Assembly (NCBI RefSeq): GCF_034928825.1
Contig: NZ_JAYFUL010000018.1
Location: 51,117 to 115,116 of the forward strand
Reading direction: 5' to 3'
Length of the DNA stretch: 64,000 nucleotides
Source: Arcicella aquatica
GTDB taxonomy: Bacteria > Bacteroidota > Bacteroidia > Cytophagales > Spirosomataceae
Both the position numbers and the translations under genes were made by a program. This document shows positions 33,155 through 43,500 of the stretch, in pieces; the first letter of the stretch is position 1, and every line of letters begins with the position of its first letter. The notes beneath the pieces are model-generated. The model did no database searches. It was not told the origin of the DNA and saw only the letters and a list, made by a program, of their open reading frames with translations.

Positions 33155-36100
33155 ATGCTCGTAAAAGATTTCCTTACCCTGTATCGTGAAGATGGCTTTG
33201 TGCAGATGATTGCTGAACAAATTAAAGCTCCCAAAATCTACCCTCATATTCAAATAAAGGGCTTTATTGGTAGTTTGGACGCCGTAGTTGCGTCTGCTTT
33301 GCATTTACTTAACGAAAAGCAATCTCATCTTTTTGTGCTTTCCGACCGCGAAGAAGCTGCTTACTTTATCAACGATTTACAAAATTTAGTGGGCGAAGAC
33401 CGAGTACTGGCTTTTCCGATGTCTTACAAAAAGGCTTATCAATACGAGGAGGTAGATAACGCTAACGTGTTGATGCGCGCTGAGGTATTGAACAAACTGA
33501 ACAATAATACCGAAGGAGTATTGATTGTTACTTATCCAGAAGCCCTCTCTGAAAAAGTAATCAACAAGCGTTCCCTCACTAAAAATACTTTTACCATCAA
33601 TGTATCTGAAAAATTGGATACTGCTTTTTTAGGGGAAGTATTGGCTAGTTATGATTTCGAGAAAACGGATTTTGTTTACGAAGCGGGGCAATATTCTATC
33701 CGTGGTGGTATTGTGGATGTTTTTAGTTATGCCAATGATTTGCCTTATAGAATTGATTTGTTTGGCGACGAAGTAGAAAGTATCAGAACCTTCGACCCTG
33801 AGTCTCAGCTTTCTGTTGAGTCTATTTCTCGGATTAATATCATTCCTGATGTACAAAACAGGTTGATTCAAGAAACTCGTGAACCTTTCTTTAATTTCTT
33901 ACCCGATAATACCCGACTTTGGTTCAAAGATGTGGAGTTGACGCTTGAAATTATCGAAAAGTCTTTTGAAAAAGTTGAGGCTAATTTCCAAGAAATTATT
34001 GCCAAAAGTGGCGGTATCAAAGTCATTTCAGAACCTAATCAATTATTTGAAACTCGCAGAAGTTTCTTGAATCTGATTAAAGAATTCGGTACGATTGAAT
34101 TTGGGAAGAGATTTTATTTTAAATCTGCTCATGAAAAAATTCAGTATCAGGTAAAAGTACAGCCTACTTTCAACAAGGATTTTAAAAGATTGGCTGATAA
34201 TCTCCGTGAAAACCAAGCTTTTCATTATACCAATATCATTACAGCAGATTCTCCTAAACAGCTTGAACGACTAGCGACTATCTTTGATGAAATTGATAGA
34301 AATGTTCGTTTTCAAGCAATGAATATTTCTTTACGTGAAGGCTTTATCGACCAGCAAGCTAAAGTTGTTTGTTATACCGACCACCAAATCTTTGACCGTT
34401 TCCATCGTTTCAGAGAAAAAAGCAAGTATTCAAAATCAAAAGCACTGACTCTTAAAGAATTACGCTCTTTGCAAGTTGGTGACTTTGTTACGCACGTCGA
34501 CTATGGTATTGGTCGCTTTGCAGGATTGGATAGGGTCATGGTGGGTGATTCAGAACAAGAAGCCATCCGATTAATCTATAAAGACAATGATGTATTGATG
34601 GTTTCAATACATTCACTTCATAAAATTGCGAAGTATTCGGGCAAAGAGGGTGGACCACCAATCATGTCGAAATTGGGCTCGCCTGAGTGGGAGAATCGTA
34701 AATCGAAAGTCAAGAAACAAGTAAAAGACATTGCCAAAGAATTGATTTCGCTCTATGCCAAACGTAGAATGGCGCCTGGTTTTGCTTTTTCTAAAGATAC
34801 CTTTATGCAAGTAGAGCTAGAATCGTCTTTCTTGTATGAAGATACTCCAGACCAAGCAAAATCAACTGCTGATGTAAAAGCCGACATGGAAAAACCACAT
34901 CCGATGGATAGGTTAGTATGTGGTGACGTGGGTTTTGGTAAAACAGAAGTGGCTATTCGTGCAGCCTTCAAAGCCGTGGCTGATTCAAAACAAGTGGCGA
35001 TTTTAGTACCTACTACGGTTTTGGCAATGCAACACTTTAGAACCTTCCGTGACCGTCTGGAGAAATTTCCTTGTCGGGTAGAATACATTAACCGTTTTAA
35101 GTCGGATAAACAAATCAAGGAAACTTTGAAACGAGTAGCTTCTGGTGAAACAGATATACTGATTGGCACGCACAGAATTGTGAATAAGGATGTGGTTTTC
35201 AAGAATTTGGGCTTGATGATTATCGATGAAGAACAAAAATTTGGCGTAAAAGTAAAAGACCGTTTGAAAGAAATGAGGGTAAATATTGATGCCCTGACGC
35301 TTACGGCAACCCCTATTCCAAGAACCCTTCATTTTTCATTGATGGGTGCAAGGGATTTATCTATCATTGCAACTCCTCCACCAAACCGTCAGCCAGTTAC
35401 GACTGAATTACAAATATTTAGTGAAACACTAATCCGTGATGCCGTAAGTTATGAACTAAAAAGAGGAGGACAAGTGTATTTCGTGCATAACCGAGTAGGA
35501 GAGTTGGAATCTATCGCCAACCTGATTTTACGCATGGTGCCTGATGCCAAAGTGGGCGTAGCTCACGGACAAATGGAGGGTGATAAGTTGGAAAAGGCGA
35601 TGATGAATTTCATAGAAGGGCATTATGATGTACTGGTTTCGACCAACATTATCGAAGCTGGTCTTGATATTCCAAATGCCAATACGATTCTTATCAATCA
35701 CGCTAACCATTTTGGGTTATCCGACCTCCACCAAATGCGTGGTCGTGTGGGACGTTCTAACAAAAAAGCCTTCTGTTATTTATTAACTCCTGCTCTTTCA
35801 TTACTTACCTCTGAGGCTCGTAAAAGATTAAGTGCTTTGGAAGAGTTTTCTGATTTGGGTGATGGCTTTAAAGTAGCGATGCGTGATTTAGATATTCGTG
35901 GGGCAGGCAATTTATTGGGGGCAGAACAAAGTGGTTTTGTCAATGATTTAGGGTATGAACTGTATCACAAGATTTTAGATGAAGCCGTTCAGGAGTTAAA
36001 AGAGACAGAATTTAGGGCTTTGTTTGAAAAGGATTTAGCTGAAACTGCCGAAAAATTGAAGATTGATTGTCAGATAGAAACAGATATGCAAGTACTAATT

Positions 36101-36511
36101 CCTGAAAAATATGTATCAAGTATTTCTGAAAGACTTTCGTTGTATACTCAACTGGATGACATGAAAGATGAGGAGGAATTATTGAAATTTGAAGCCATGA
36201 TTACTGACCGTTTTGGGCCTATTCCTCCACAAATGTCTGACTTGATTGAAATTGTCCGTGTCCGTTGGATTGCAGAATCATTGGGAATGGAAAAAATATT
36301 ATTAAAAAGTAATAATTTGAAATGTTATTTCGTTCCCTCTGAGAATGAAAAGTATTATAAATCAGCAGTTTTCGGCAAGGTTATTGAATATGTCAAACAA
36401 CATTCAAGAAAGTGCTCGTTGAAAGAAGTAAAAGGTAAACTGATGTTGTATTTCGATAAGGTTACGTCTATCGAAGAATTTAAATGGATTTTAAAAGAAA
36501 TTGCTAAATAA
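33155..36511 (+). CDS. mfd: Transcription-repair coupling factor Mfd
   Basis: 1118 residues from the ATG at 33155 (MLVKDFLTLYREDGFVQMIA); the frame opening at 33071 starts with TTG inside a promoter element. Domains in order: UvrB-like N-terminal modules with YSIRGGIVDVFSYANDLPYR and IDLFGDEVESIRTFDPESQL; RNA-polymerase-interaction domain DFVTHVDYGIGRFAGLDRV; superfamily 2 helicase with Walker A CGDVGFGKTEVA, DEEQ box LMIIDEEQKFGVK, LTATPIPRTLHFSLMGARDL and VSTNIIEAGLDIPNANT; then the TRG and C-terminal D7 regions. Mfd removes stalled RNA polymerase and recruits UvrA. Length is slightly below the E. coli protein. Confidence 0.97.
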   Translation: MLVKDFLTLYREDGFVQMIAEQIKAPKIYPHIQIKGFIGSLDAVVASALHLLNEKQSHLFVLSDREEAAYFINDLQNLVGEDRVLAFPMSYKKAYQYEEVDNANVLMRAEVLNKLNNNTEGVLIVTYPEALSEKVINKRSLTKNTFTINVSEKLDTAFLGEVLASYDFEKTDFVYEAGQYSIRGGIVDVFSYANDLPYRIDLFGDEVESIRTFDPESQLSVESISRINIIPDVQNRLIQETREPFFNFLPDNTRLWFKDVELTLEIIEKSFEKVEANFQEIIAKSGGIKVISEPNQLFETRRSFLNLIKEFGTIEFGKRFYFKSAHEKIQYQVKVQPTFNKDFKRLADNLRENQAFHYTNIITADSPKQLERLATIFDEIDRNVRFQAMNISLREGFIDQQAKVVCYTDHQIFDRFHRFREKSKYSKSKALTLKELRSLQVGDFVTHVDYGIGRFAGLDRVMVGDSEQEAIRLIYKDNDVLMVSIHSLHKIAKYSGKEGGPPIMSKLGSPEWENRKSKVKKQVKDIAKELISLYAKRRMAPGFAFSKDTFMQVELESSFLYEDTPDQAKSTADVKADMEKPHPMDRLVCGDVGFGKTEVAIRAAFKAVADSKQVAILVPTTVLAMQHFRTFRDRLEKFPCRVEYINRFKSDKQIKETLKRVASGETDILIGTHRIVNKDVVFKNLGLMIIDEEQKFGVKVKDRLKEMRVNIDALTLTATPIPRTLHFSLMGARDLSIIATPPPNRQPVTTELQIFSETLIRDAVSYELKRGGQVYFVHNRVGELESIANLILRMVPDAKVGVAHGQMEGDKLEKAMMNFIEGHYDVLVSTNIIEAGLDIPNANTILINHANHFGLSDLHQMRGRVGRSNKKAFCYLLTPALSLLTSEARKRLSALEEFSDLGDGFKVAMRDLDIRGAGNLLGAEQSGFVNDLGYELYHKILDEAVQELKETEFRALFEKDLAETAEKLKIDCQIETDMQVLIPEKYVSSISERLSLYTQLDDMKDEEELLKFEAMITDRFGPIPPQMSDLIEIVRVRWIAESLGMEKILLKSNNLKCYFVPSENEKYYKSAVFGKVIEYVKQHSRKCSLKEVKGKLMLYFDKVTSIEEFKWILKEIAK

Positions 36512-36621
36512 TAAAGTTTAATATTCATTATATGTGGCTTTTTATTCGTAATATTCCATTTGTAATCATAAAGATTAATAATCTTTGAATATAAAACCCG
36601 CAGAATTTAGACTGTTTAGCA

Positions 36622-36629
36622 TAAATTTG
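36622..36629 (+). promoter_or_regulatory. -7 element of the gldJ-like gene
   Basis: TAAATTTG, full match, about 90 bp before the ATG at 36720. No TTG -33 at normal spacing. Confidence 0.4.
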
Positions 36630-36719
36630 TAGTCTTTTCTGTAAATTGCATCCTTCCTAACTCAGGATATTAACTAGTTTTAAAATTATTCTTATCACGA
36701 CAATCAAATTAATTAACAG

Positions 36720-37943
36720 ATGAAGTTGTCTCTCAAATTAATGACAATTCTTGTAGCAAGCCTTGCATTGGCAAGTTCTTGTAAATCAAAGAAGTCAACG
36801 AGTGTAAAAATAGGCAAGAAAAGTACTGCTACTGGTATTGCTTATAACAAAAAAGGAGGTTTTCAGATTGATAAATCCTTCAAAGGTCAACAAACAGGTC
36901 CGAACTTAGTATTTGTAGAAGGCGGACGTTTTACGATGGGGGCTTTAGAAGAGGATGTTATCAATTCAAGAGATAACTTAGAAAGAACCGTTTCTGTACA
37001 GTCATTTTACATGGATGAAACAGAAATTGGAAACGTTCACTATCTTGAATATTTGAATTCGGTCATGAAAGACTCTTCTCAAGAATTCTATGAATCAGCA
37101 TTGCCTGATACATTGGTTTGGAAAGATGAATTAGCTTTTAACGACTCTTATGTAGAACAATATTTACGTTATCCTGGCTTCCGTATGTACCCTGTTGTGG
37201 GTGTAACATGGGTACAGGCTTCTGATTACTGTACTTGGAGAACCGCTGCCGTTAACAACGACATTGCGATGAAAAGCCAGAAGAAGAAAAAAGGTAAGAA
37301 AGGTGCCGAAAGTAGAACATCTCCTGCTTTCTCTGCTGGTCAGCGTTTACCTATTGAATCTGGAAAAGTATTACCTGCTTATCGTCTTCCAACTGAAGCA
37401 GAGTGGGAATATGCTGCTAAAGCCATGATTGGAACGCAGTATGAAGATGAGAACCAAACTAACCAAAGAATTTATCCTTGGGATGGCCCAAATATGCGTG
37501 CTTCGGTAGGCAAGAAAAAAGGCTCTATGTTAGCCAACTTCAAACGTGGACGTGGTGACTATGCGGGTATTGCTGGTAAATCAAACGATGGTGCTATCAT
37601 TACTACTGAAGTTTATACTTATCCAGCTAACGACTTTGGTTTATACCAAATGGCAGGTAACGTAAACGAGTGGGTATATGACTTATATCGTCCATTATCT
37701 TATGAAGATTTCAACGATTTGAACCCTATTCGTAGAAATGATTATTTAGATAATGCTAAGAATTACGATAGAAAGAACAACAACTCGTTAGTAGACAATA
37801 AGTCAAGAGTTTACAAAGGTGGCTCATGGGCGGATGTTGCTTATTGGTTAGCACCGGGAACACGTAGATTTATTGATCAAGATTCTTCTACGTCAACGAT
37901 TGGTTTTAGATGTGCTATGATTAGAGCAGGTTCTAACAAATAA
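36720..37943 (+). CDS. gldJ: GldJ-like gliding lipoprotein (formylglycine-generating-enzyme fold)
   Basis: 407 residues. Signal peptide with lipobox ending at Cys21 (LALASSCKSKK), so a lipoprotein. From about residue 62 it has the FGE-sulfatase fold: GPNLVFVEGGRFTMGALEED, FYMDETEIGNVHYLEYLNSV, LPAYRLPTEAEWEYAAKAMI, GLYQMAGNVNEWVYDLY and the end YKGGSWADVAYWLAPGTRR with IGFRCAMIRAG. The segment ALPDTLVWKDELAFNDSYVE plus YPVVGVTWVQASDYCTWR resembles GldJ of gliding Bacteroidota more than GldK. It is shorter than Flavobacterium GldJ, and a Lys-rich insert lies near residue 187. Other gld genes are not adjacent. Confidence 0.75.
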   Translation: MKLSLKLMTILVASLALASSCKSKKSTSVKIGKKSTATGIAYNKKGGFQIDKSFKGQQTGPNLVFVEGGRFTMGALEEDVINSRDNLERTVSVQSFYMDETEIGNVHYLEYLNSVMKDSSQEFYESALPDTLVWKDELAFNDSYVEQYLRYPGFRMYPVVGVTWVQASDYCTWRTAAVNNDIAMKSQKKKKGKKGAESRTSPAFSAGQRLPIESGKVLPAYRLPTEAEWEYAAKAMIGTQYEDENQTNQRIYPWDGPNMRASVGKKKGSMLANFKRGRGDYAGIAGKSNDGAIITTEVYTYPANDFGLYQMAGNVNEWVYDLYRPLSYEDFNDLNPIRRNDYLDNAKNYDRKNNNSLVDNKSRVYKGGSWADVAYWLAPGTRRFIDQDSSTSTIGFRCAMIRAGSNK

Positions 37944-37960
37944 TATTTTCACCCATTTGG

Positions 37961-37996
37961 AAGGCGGCAGAATTTGATTCTGTCGCCTTTTTTTTA
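37961..37996 (+). terminator. Bidirectional terminator, gldJ-like / comF
   Basis: AAGGCGGCAGAAT (37961-37973) pairs with ATTCTGTCGCCTT (37977-37989) around TTG, with one wobble, followed by a long T-run that overlaps the end of the converging comF gene. Confidence 0.85.
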
Positions 37997-38671
37997 TGCC
38001 ATTGCTAGGGTGAGTATGGAAATGTCCTTTATATCGAATTCTTGCAGGCTTAAAACGCATGATTCGAGGGTAGCACCTGTTGTCAAGGTATCGTCAACTA
38101 CTACTACTTTTTTTCCTCTTAAATATTCCTGATGCTTGACAGCAAAGACATTGTCCATGTTTTGGTATCGCTCTAATCTTGATTTCGTTACCTGCGAAGT
38201 CGTGTTAGTAGCTCTTACTAAAATATCATCTCGCCATTCAATTTTTAGGCTTTCGGATAATCCTTTCGCAAAACAATCTGATTGGTTATACCCTCTGCTA
38301 ATTAACCTTTTTTTATGCAAGGGCACTGGAATAATCAAATCAAAAGCTTCTGCAAAACCATTATCCCTTAGTTCTGCTCCATACCATCTTCCCAACATTT
38401 CTCCTACTTCCTGATTACCCTTATATTTCAGCTCATGCATCAAGCGTTGAACTTTACCACCCTTTATGAATTTTAAATAGCTCATAACGTGTTTTAGCTC
38501 AACTTTGCCCAAAAATTTCTGCATCAATACATTATCGTTTTCAAGGTGCAAATTCGTCTTCGGTAAATCGAATCTGCAATGCGTACAAATTACGGCTTCG
38601 TTCAGTTGGAGCGGCTCTAAACAAGCGGAACAAATTCTAGGAAAAATTAAGTCTATAAATGCGTTGAACAT
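37994..38671 (-). CDS. comF: ComF family protein (phosphoribosyltransferase fold)
   Basis: 225 residues. N-terminal zinc-ribbon cysteines are in ICSACLEPL and VICTHCRFDLP. The phosphoribosyltransferase motif is VVVVDDTLTTGATLESC, close to the C-terminus. ComF proteins are needed for single-stranded DNA uptake during natural transformation, while many homologues are annotated only as amidophosphoribosyltransferase-like. Another competence-like gene (ComEA-type HhH, 57167-58150) is in the window. The gene diverges from the AhpD-like gene. Confidence 0.9.
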   Translation of the reverse strand: MFNAFIDLIFPRICSACLEPLQLNEAVICTHCRFDLPKTNLHLENDNVLMQKFLGKVELKHVMSYLKFIKGGKVQRLMHELKYKGNQEVGEMLGRWYGAELRDNGFAEAFDLIIPVPLHKKRLISRGYNQSDCFAKGLSESLKIEWRDDILVRATNTTSQVTKSRLERYQNMDNVFAVKHQEYLRGKKVVVVDDTLTTGATLESCVLSLQEFDIKDISILTLAMA

Positions 38672-38759
38672 GATTTGAGTAATGTTGTTAAGGTTAGAAA
38701 CTGATTACAATTTTTTCTTTGTATTTTGCATACAATTTAACATCAATCAAACAATAATC

Positions 38760-39107
38760 ATGAGTTTAGTCGCAGAATTTAATGAGTATAGAAGCAAGAT
38801 GAACGATAAAATCTTGTCTTCGGATAATAAAGTAATTAAAAGAATTTTTAATCTGGATACCAATACTTACGCTGAAGGAGCTTTATCAGAAAAAACAAAG
38901 GAAATGATGGGGCTGTCATGTTCGATGGTTTTGCGTTGTGATGACTGTATCAAATATCACCTCGGAAAATGTTTTGAGTTAGGCGTAACTGATGCGGAAA
39001 TGCAAGAGATTTTTTCTGTGGCTACCTTAATCGGTGGAACAATTGTTATCCCACATTTGCGTAGAGCGGTGGAGTACTGGGAAGAACTTCGGAGTGAGGA
39101 GTTTTGA
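38760..39107 (+). CDS. Carboxymuconolactone decarboxylase / AhpD-like protein
   Basis: 115 residues from the ATG at 38760 (MSLVAEFNEYRSKMNDKILS). The AhpD-type redox motif is VLRCDDCIKYHLGKCFELGV, with the CxxC pair and conserved His, followed by IFSVATLIGGTIVIPHLRRA. The family uses the CxxC pair to reduce peroxiredoxin partners or acts on lactones. The substrate is not evident from the neighbours. The 3' side continues into GAGT/TTTTGAG simple repeats (39108-39140). Confidence 0.88.
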   Translation: MSLVAEFNEYRSKMNDKILSSDNKVIKRIFNLDTNTYAEGALSEKTKEMMGLSCSMVLRCDDCIKYHLGKCFELGVTDAEMQEIFSVATLIGGTIVIPHLRRAVEYWEELRSEEF

Positions 39108-39230
39108 GTGATGAGTTTCGAGTTTTGAATGTGGAGTATTCTGTCGAAAATGAAGATAATTTTTAACAAAATTTATCCATTCATAATTAAAATAAATCAC
39201 AAACTCACTCATTCATTAAATTACAATCTC

Positions 39231-39260
39231 ATGGCTAAGAGCTGAAAACTCAGAGCTATA
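39231..39260. repeat. Degenerate relative of the 10932 palindromic repeat
   Basis: TGGCTAAGAGCTGAAAACTC, then AGAGCTATA, aligns with TGGTCACGAGTTGAAAACTC, then GTGCTACA, at 10927-10955. The palindrome is less perfect here. It lies 9 bp before the start of a small gene. Confidence 0.4.
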
Positions 39261-39268
39261 TAAAAAAT

Positions 39269-39616
39269 ATGGAAATAGAGAACCTAGCCCAGCAATGGGA
39301 TATCTTATTAGATAAATTAGAACAATCTCTTGGAAAAAAACCTGCTGATTTAAATGCAGTGCTTTTTCTTATTGGTGTTCAAGAATTAGGGAAAGGACAT
39401 CAGTTTTTTACCAAGGAACAAAAGCAAGATTTAATGCATATTGCTATCTGCAAAGTACTTAGCTACAGCGGTATTTATGAATTAGAAGGTATTGATCAAG
39501 ACGGTTGGCCACATTGGAAATTGATTCAGCCTTTGCCTTTTGTAAATGTAATCGAACAAGAAAAATTATTGAAAGCTCAAGTTATAGAATATTTTGAAAG
39601 GGAAGTATTTGTATGA
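39269..39616 (+). CDS. Conserved-looking 115-aa protein coupled to xth
   Basis: 115 residues, acidic to neutral, no signal or membrane segment. Notable segments: LAQQWDILLDKLEQSLGKKP, LNAVLFLIGVQELGKGHQFF, TKEQKQDLMHIAICKVLSYS and GIDQDGWPHWKLIQPLPFVN. Its stop overlaps the xth start by four bases (ATGA at 39613-39616), indicating tight translational coupling to the repair nuclease. I believe similar proteins occur widely in Bacteroidota, but I know no function. A helical all-alpha fold is suggested by the pattern. Confidence 0.75.
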   Translation: MEIENLAQQWDILLDKLEQSLGKKPADLNAVLFLIGVQELGKGHQFFTKEQKQDLMHIAICKVLSYSGIYELEGIDQDGWPHWKLIQPLPFVNVIEQEKLLKAQVIEYFEREVFV

Positions 39617-40377
39617 AAATCATCACTTATAATGTAAATGGCATTCGTGCTGCCATGAACAAAGGCTTTATCGATTGGTTGAAGGCAAGTAATCCAGACA
39701 TGATTTGCTTGCAAGAAATCAAAGCTGAAGAACACCAAATTGATAAACTTGTTTTTGAAGACTTGGGGTATCATATCTATTGGTTTCCAGCCGAAAAAAA
39801 AGGGTATAGTGGGGTAGCAATCCTTACTAAGTTTAAACCCAACAACATTGATTTTGGTTGTGGCTTGCCCGACTACGACAGAGAAGGACGAGTACTCCGT
39901 ACGGATTTCGATACCTTTTCATTGATGTCTGTTTATATGCCTTCAGGTAGTAGTGGGGACGAACGTCAGGGTTTTAAAATGAAATGGCTCGATGATTTTT
40001 ATGGTTATACTGATGACCTTAAAAAGTCTATTCCAAACCTTATTATTTCTGGCGACTATAATATTTGTCATCATCCGATTGATATTCACAATCCAAAGTC
40101 TAATGCTAATAGCTCTGGTTTTTTGCCAGAAGAAAGGGCTTGGGTTACTAAATTTTTGGATAATGGCTTTATAGATACATTTAGGCATTTTAATAAAGAG
40201 CCGCATCATTACACATGGTGGAGCTATAGAGCAGGAGCAAGGGGCAAGAATTTGGGCTGGCGTATCGATTATCATTGTGCCACCGAAAGCATGACAGACA
40301 GACTGATTCGTTCGGCTATTTTGCCAGAGGCAAAGCATTCTGACCATTGTCCAGTACTATTAGAAATCGCTATTTAA
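39613..40377 (+). CDS. xth: Exodeoxyribonuclease III (AP endonuclease)
   Basis: 254 residues. Motifs of the exonuclease III/APE family in order: ITYNVNGIRAAMNKGFIDWL, DMICLQEIKAEEHQ, KGYSGVAILTKFKP, SVYMPSGSSG, LIISGDYNICHHPIDIHNPK, HHYTWWSYRAGARGKNLGWR plus IDYH, and the C-terminal HSDHCPVLLEI. The Asn, Glu and His of the active site are all there. It cleaves DNA at abasic sites in base-excision repair. Coupled to the small gene upstream by an ATGA overlap. Confidence 0.96.
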   Translation: MKIITYNVNGIRAAMNKGFIDWLKASNPDMICLQEIKAEEHQIDKLVFEDLGYHIYWFPAEKKGYSGVAILTKFKPNNIDFGCGLPDYDREGRVLRTDFDTFSLMSVYMPSGSSGDERQGFKMKWLDDFYGYTDDLKKSIPNLIISGDYNICHHPIDIHNPKSNANSSGFLPEERAWVTKFLDNGFIDTFRHFNKEPHHYTWWSYRAGARGKNLGWRIDYHCATESMTDRLIRSAILPEAKHSDHCPVLLEIAI

Positions 40378-40384
40378 TACATAG

Positions 40385-40430
40385 GCGAATCAAGCAAGAG
40401 AGTATCCCAATGTTTGATTCGCTTTTTTAT
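40385..40430 (+). terminator. Terminator after xth
   Basis: GCGAATCAA (40385-40393) pairs with TTGATTCGC (40414-40422), followed by a T-run. The loop of 20 nt is large but can form further pairs. Confidence 0.75.
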
Positions 40431-40525
40431 TATTAATTAATTTACCACAATTCTACATTTCATTACTTCTTTTTCGTTAGGTATTAAATATTTCATGAGA
40501 ATCTTCAGGATTAAACCTTAACAAT

Positions 40526-43500
40526 ATGACTACTTCACCCATCGCAACCTTACTTATGCGGATTGAAGAATACAAGCAAAAGTATTATCTCAATCGACTT
40601 ATCAAAGGCAGTATTTTTTCAGCGGCAGTTATCTTGTCCGCTTTTTTGGTTTTTAACGTCCTTGAATATTTCGGTCATTTCGGTACTACTTTCCGCACAA
40701 TTTTATTCTTTTCTTTCCTCTTAGCTTTCTTGATTTCGTGTATTTTTTGGGTGATTAAACCCTTGGTATTTTTATACGGAAAACAGAAACCGCTTTCGAA
40801 TGAACAAGCTGCCGACCAAATTGGAAAGTATTTCCCAGAAGTAGGCGACAAGCTAATCAATACCCTTCAGCTTACCCGAAATATTGATAAAGAGCAAAAT
40901 GAATTGTTGATTGCTTCTATCAAACAGAAGTCTCAGCAATTGGGTATTGTCAAATTTACGGATGCTATCAAGATAAACGATAATAAAAAATACGTAAAGT
41001 TTGCGGCCTTACCTGCTATTCTAATAGTAGGTATCTTGATGCTATATCCTTCATTTTTCTCAAAAAGTACTGAAAGGATCGTCAACTTCAAAAACGAATA
41101 TCAAGAAGAAGCACCTTTCAATTTCCTACTTGAAAACAGCAATCTACAGGCTTTTAAAAATGAAGATTTTACCCTGAATCTTAGCTTACAAGGTAATACT
41201 ATTCCTGACGCTGTGTATGTAGTTTACAACGACAGAAAGCTTAAAATGGAAACGACAGATAAGCGTCATTATACCTACACCTTTTCTAAAATTCAAAATG
41301 GGTTCGATTTTCAGTTTGAAGCCGCTGGTTTCAAATCTGGTCAATATGAAGTAGAAATGGTCAACAAACCAAGTTTGGCTTTTTTTGATGTAAATGTAAA
41401 CTATCCTGCTTATTTGAATAAACCTGATGAATCTTTTAAAAATGTTGGCAACCTAACTGTTCCAGAAGGTACGGCTATCGAATGGGATTTTAACGTTACC
41501 AATACCGATTCTATTTCGATGGTTTTTGAAGGTGATAAAAATACTTACCTTGCTGATAAAAAGTTATTAGGTGGCGGTTTTGACTTTAATAAACGAGTAA
41601 AAGCTTCGGGCACTTACAAAGTGTTTCTGAAAAATAAATATGCTTCAAATGCTGAAGGCATCAGCTTTTATTTAAATGTTATTCCTGATAAATATCCGCA
41701 ATTAAGTTTAGAGCAATACAAGGATTCTACGCTTTATAATTTAATCGTATTAGGCGGAAACATTGCAGATGATTATGGGATTAGTCGCTTGGCTATTTTT
41801 TATAAAGTACTCAGGAATGGGCAGAACAACCAACAAAATTATGCTAGTTTGGGTTTGCCAGTAAATCCTAATCAAGCGATTCAAAGTTTTTATAAGCAAT
41901 GGAATCTAGATAGTTTAAAGCTGAACCCTTCGGATAGAGTAGAATATTATGTGCAAGTTTGGGATAATGATGGAGTAAATGGTGCTAAGTCTACTCGTTC
42001 ACAAGTCATGAATTATGCTATTCCCGACAAGCAAGCTATCGATAATCAAATAGAAAACTCTGTTGATAAAACGCAAGCCCAATTAGAAAAGACTTTCGAG
42101 AAAGCACAGAAATTACGTAAAGAAATTGCTGCTTTGGAAAATCGTTTAAAAAACAAAAAGGAGTTAGATTATCAAGACAAGAAATTGGCGGAAGAATTGA
42201 TTAAGAAGAAAGCAGAGTTGATGAACGAAATTAAAAATCTGCAAGATGCTAATAAAGATTTGAATGAAAAGCAACAAAGATTCAATGAACAGAAGCCAGA
42301 AAATCAACAGAAAATGGAAGCACTCCAGAAAATGATGAATGATTTGATGGACCCTGAAACTCAGAAGTTATATGAAGAATTGAAAAAAATGCTTGAACAA
42401 AACCCTGATGATAATAAAATGCTTGAACAAATGGATAAGCTCAAAAACAAAGAGCGTAACATGGAAAAAGAATTGGAACGTATGCAGGAGTTATTTAAGA
42501 AATTACAATTAGAACAAAAGTTGGATAAGAGTATTAAGGATTTAGAAGATCAAGCTAATCAACAAGAAAAACTTGCTGAGAAAAACGAAGCCTTAGATAA
42601 GAATAATAAAACTGATGCTGATAAACAAAAAGAAGCTGATGCCAATAAAAAAGAACAAGAAAAACTGAGCAAGGCTTTTGAAGAGGTAAAGAAAGATTTA
42701 AAGGAAGCTGAAAAGATTAATAAAGAGATGAAAAATGCTGAACCTATGGACATGGGCAAAGAACAGCAAGAAGACATTTCACAAGATCAAAAAGAAGCGG
42801 AAGAGAAATCTGAAAAAGGGGACAACAAGGGGGCATCTCAAAAACAAAAGCAAGCGGCCAAACAAATGAAGAATTTGGCTCAGCAACTAGCCAAGGAAAA
42901 GCAAGAACAGGAGATGAAGCAAAACGAAGAGAATATGGATGACCTTCGTGATATTCTTGAAAATCTTGTGAAGATTTCTTTGAACCAAGAAAAGTTGATG
43001 AAAGACTTTAGAGGTATGAATCCTTCGGATCCTAGATTCATAAAACTTTCGCAAGAGCAAATAAAGATACAGGATGATGCAAAAGTGATTGAAGATAGTT
43101 TATATGCTTTATCAAAAAGGGTCTTACAAATTGAATCTTTCGTAAACCGTGAGATGAGTAATATGAAAGGTTTTATGGCTGAGGCTTCAAAACTTATCAA
43201 GGATAGAAAGTTACCCATGACTACATCGAAGCAACAATTTGCGATGACATCCATGAATAATCTTGCTTTATTGCTTTCTGATGTATTGAAACAAATGCAG
43301 CAAAATCAGCAAATGATGATGCAGAGTGCTGGTAAAGGGAAAACAAAAAGCAAAGGAAAAGGCAAAAGCCTAAGCGAAAGCCAAAAGGAATTGAACCAGC
43401 AAATGCAACAGACCATGCAAAAAGGTGAGAAAGGGCAAGGGGGCATTTCGGAGCAATTAGCTAAAATGGCCAGAGAACAAGCTCAAATCAGGAAGATGCT

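Noticed and set aside
34753..35202. 149-codon minus-strand frame inside mfd
   Set aside because: Antisense shadow of the helicase domain; its composition mirrors mfd codons.
42880..43254. 124-codon minus-strand frame inside the DUF4175 gene
   Set aside because: Ser/Phe/Cys-rich sequence is what the Lys/Glu-rich coiled coil reads as on the other strand.
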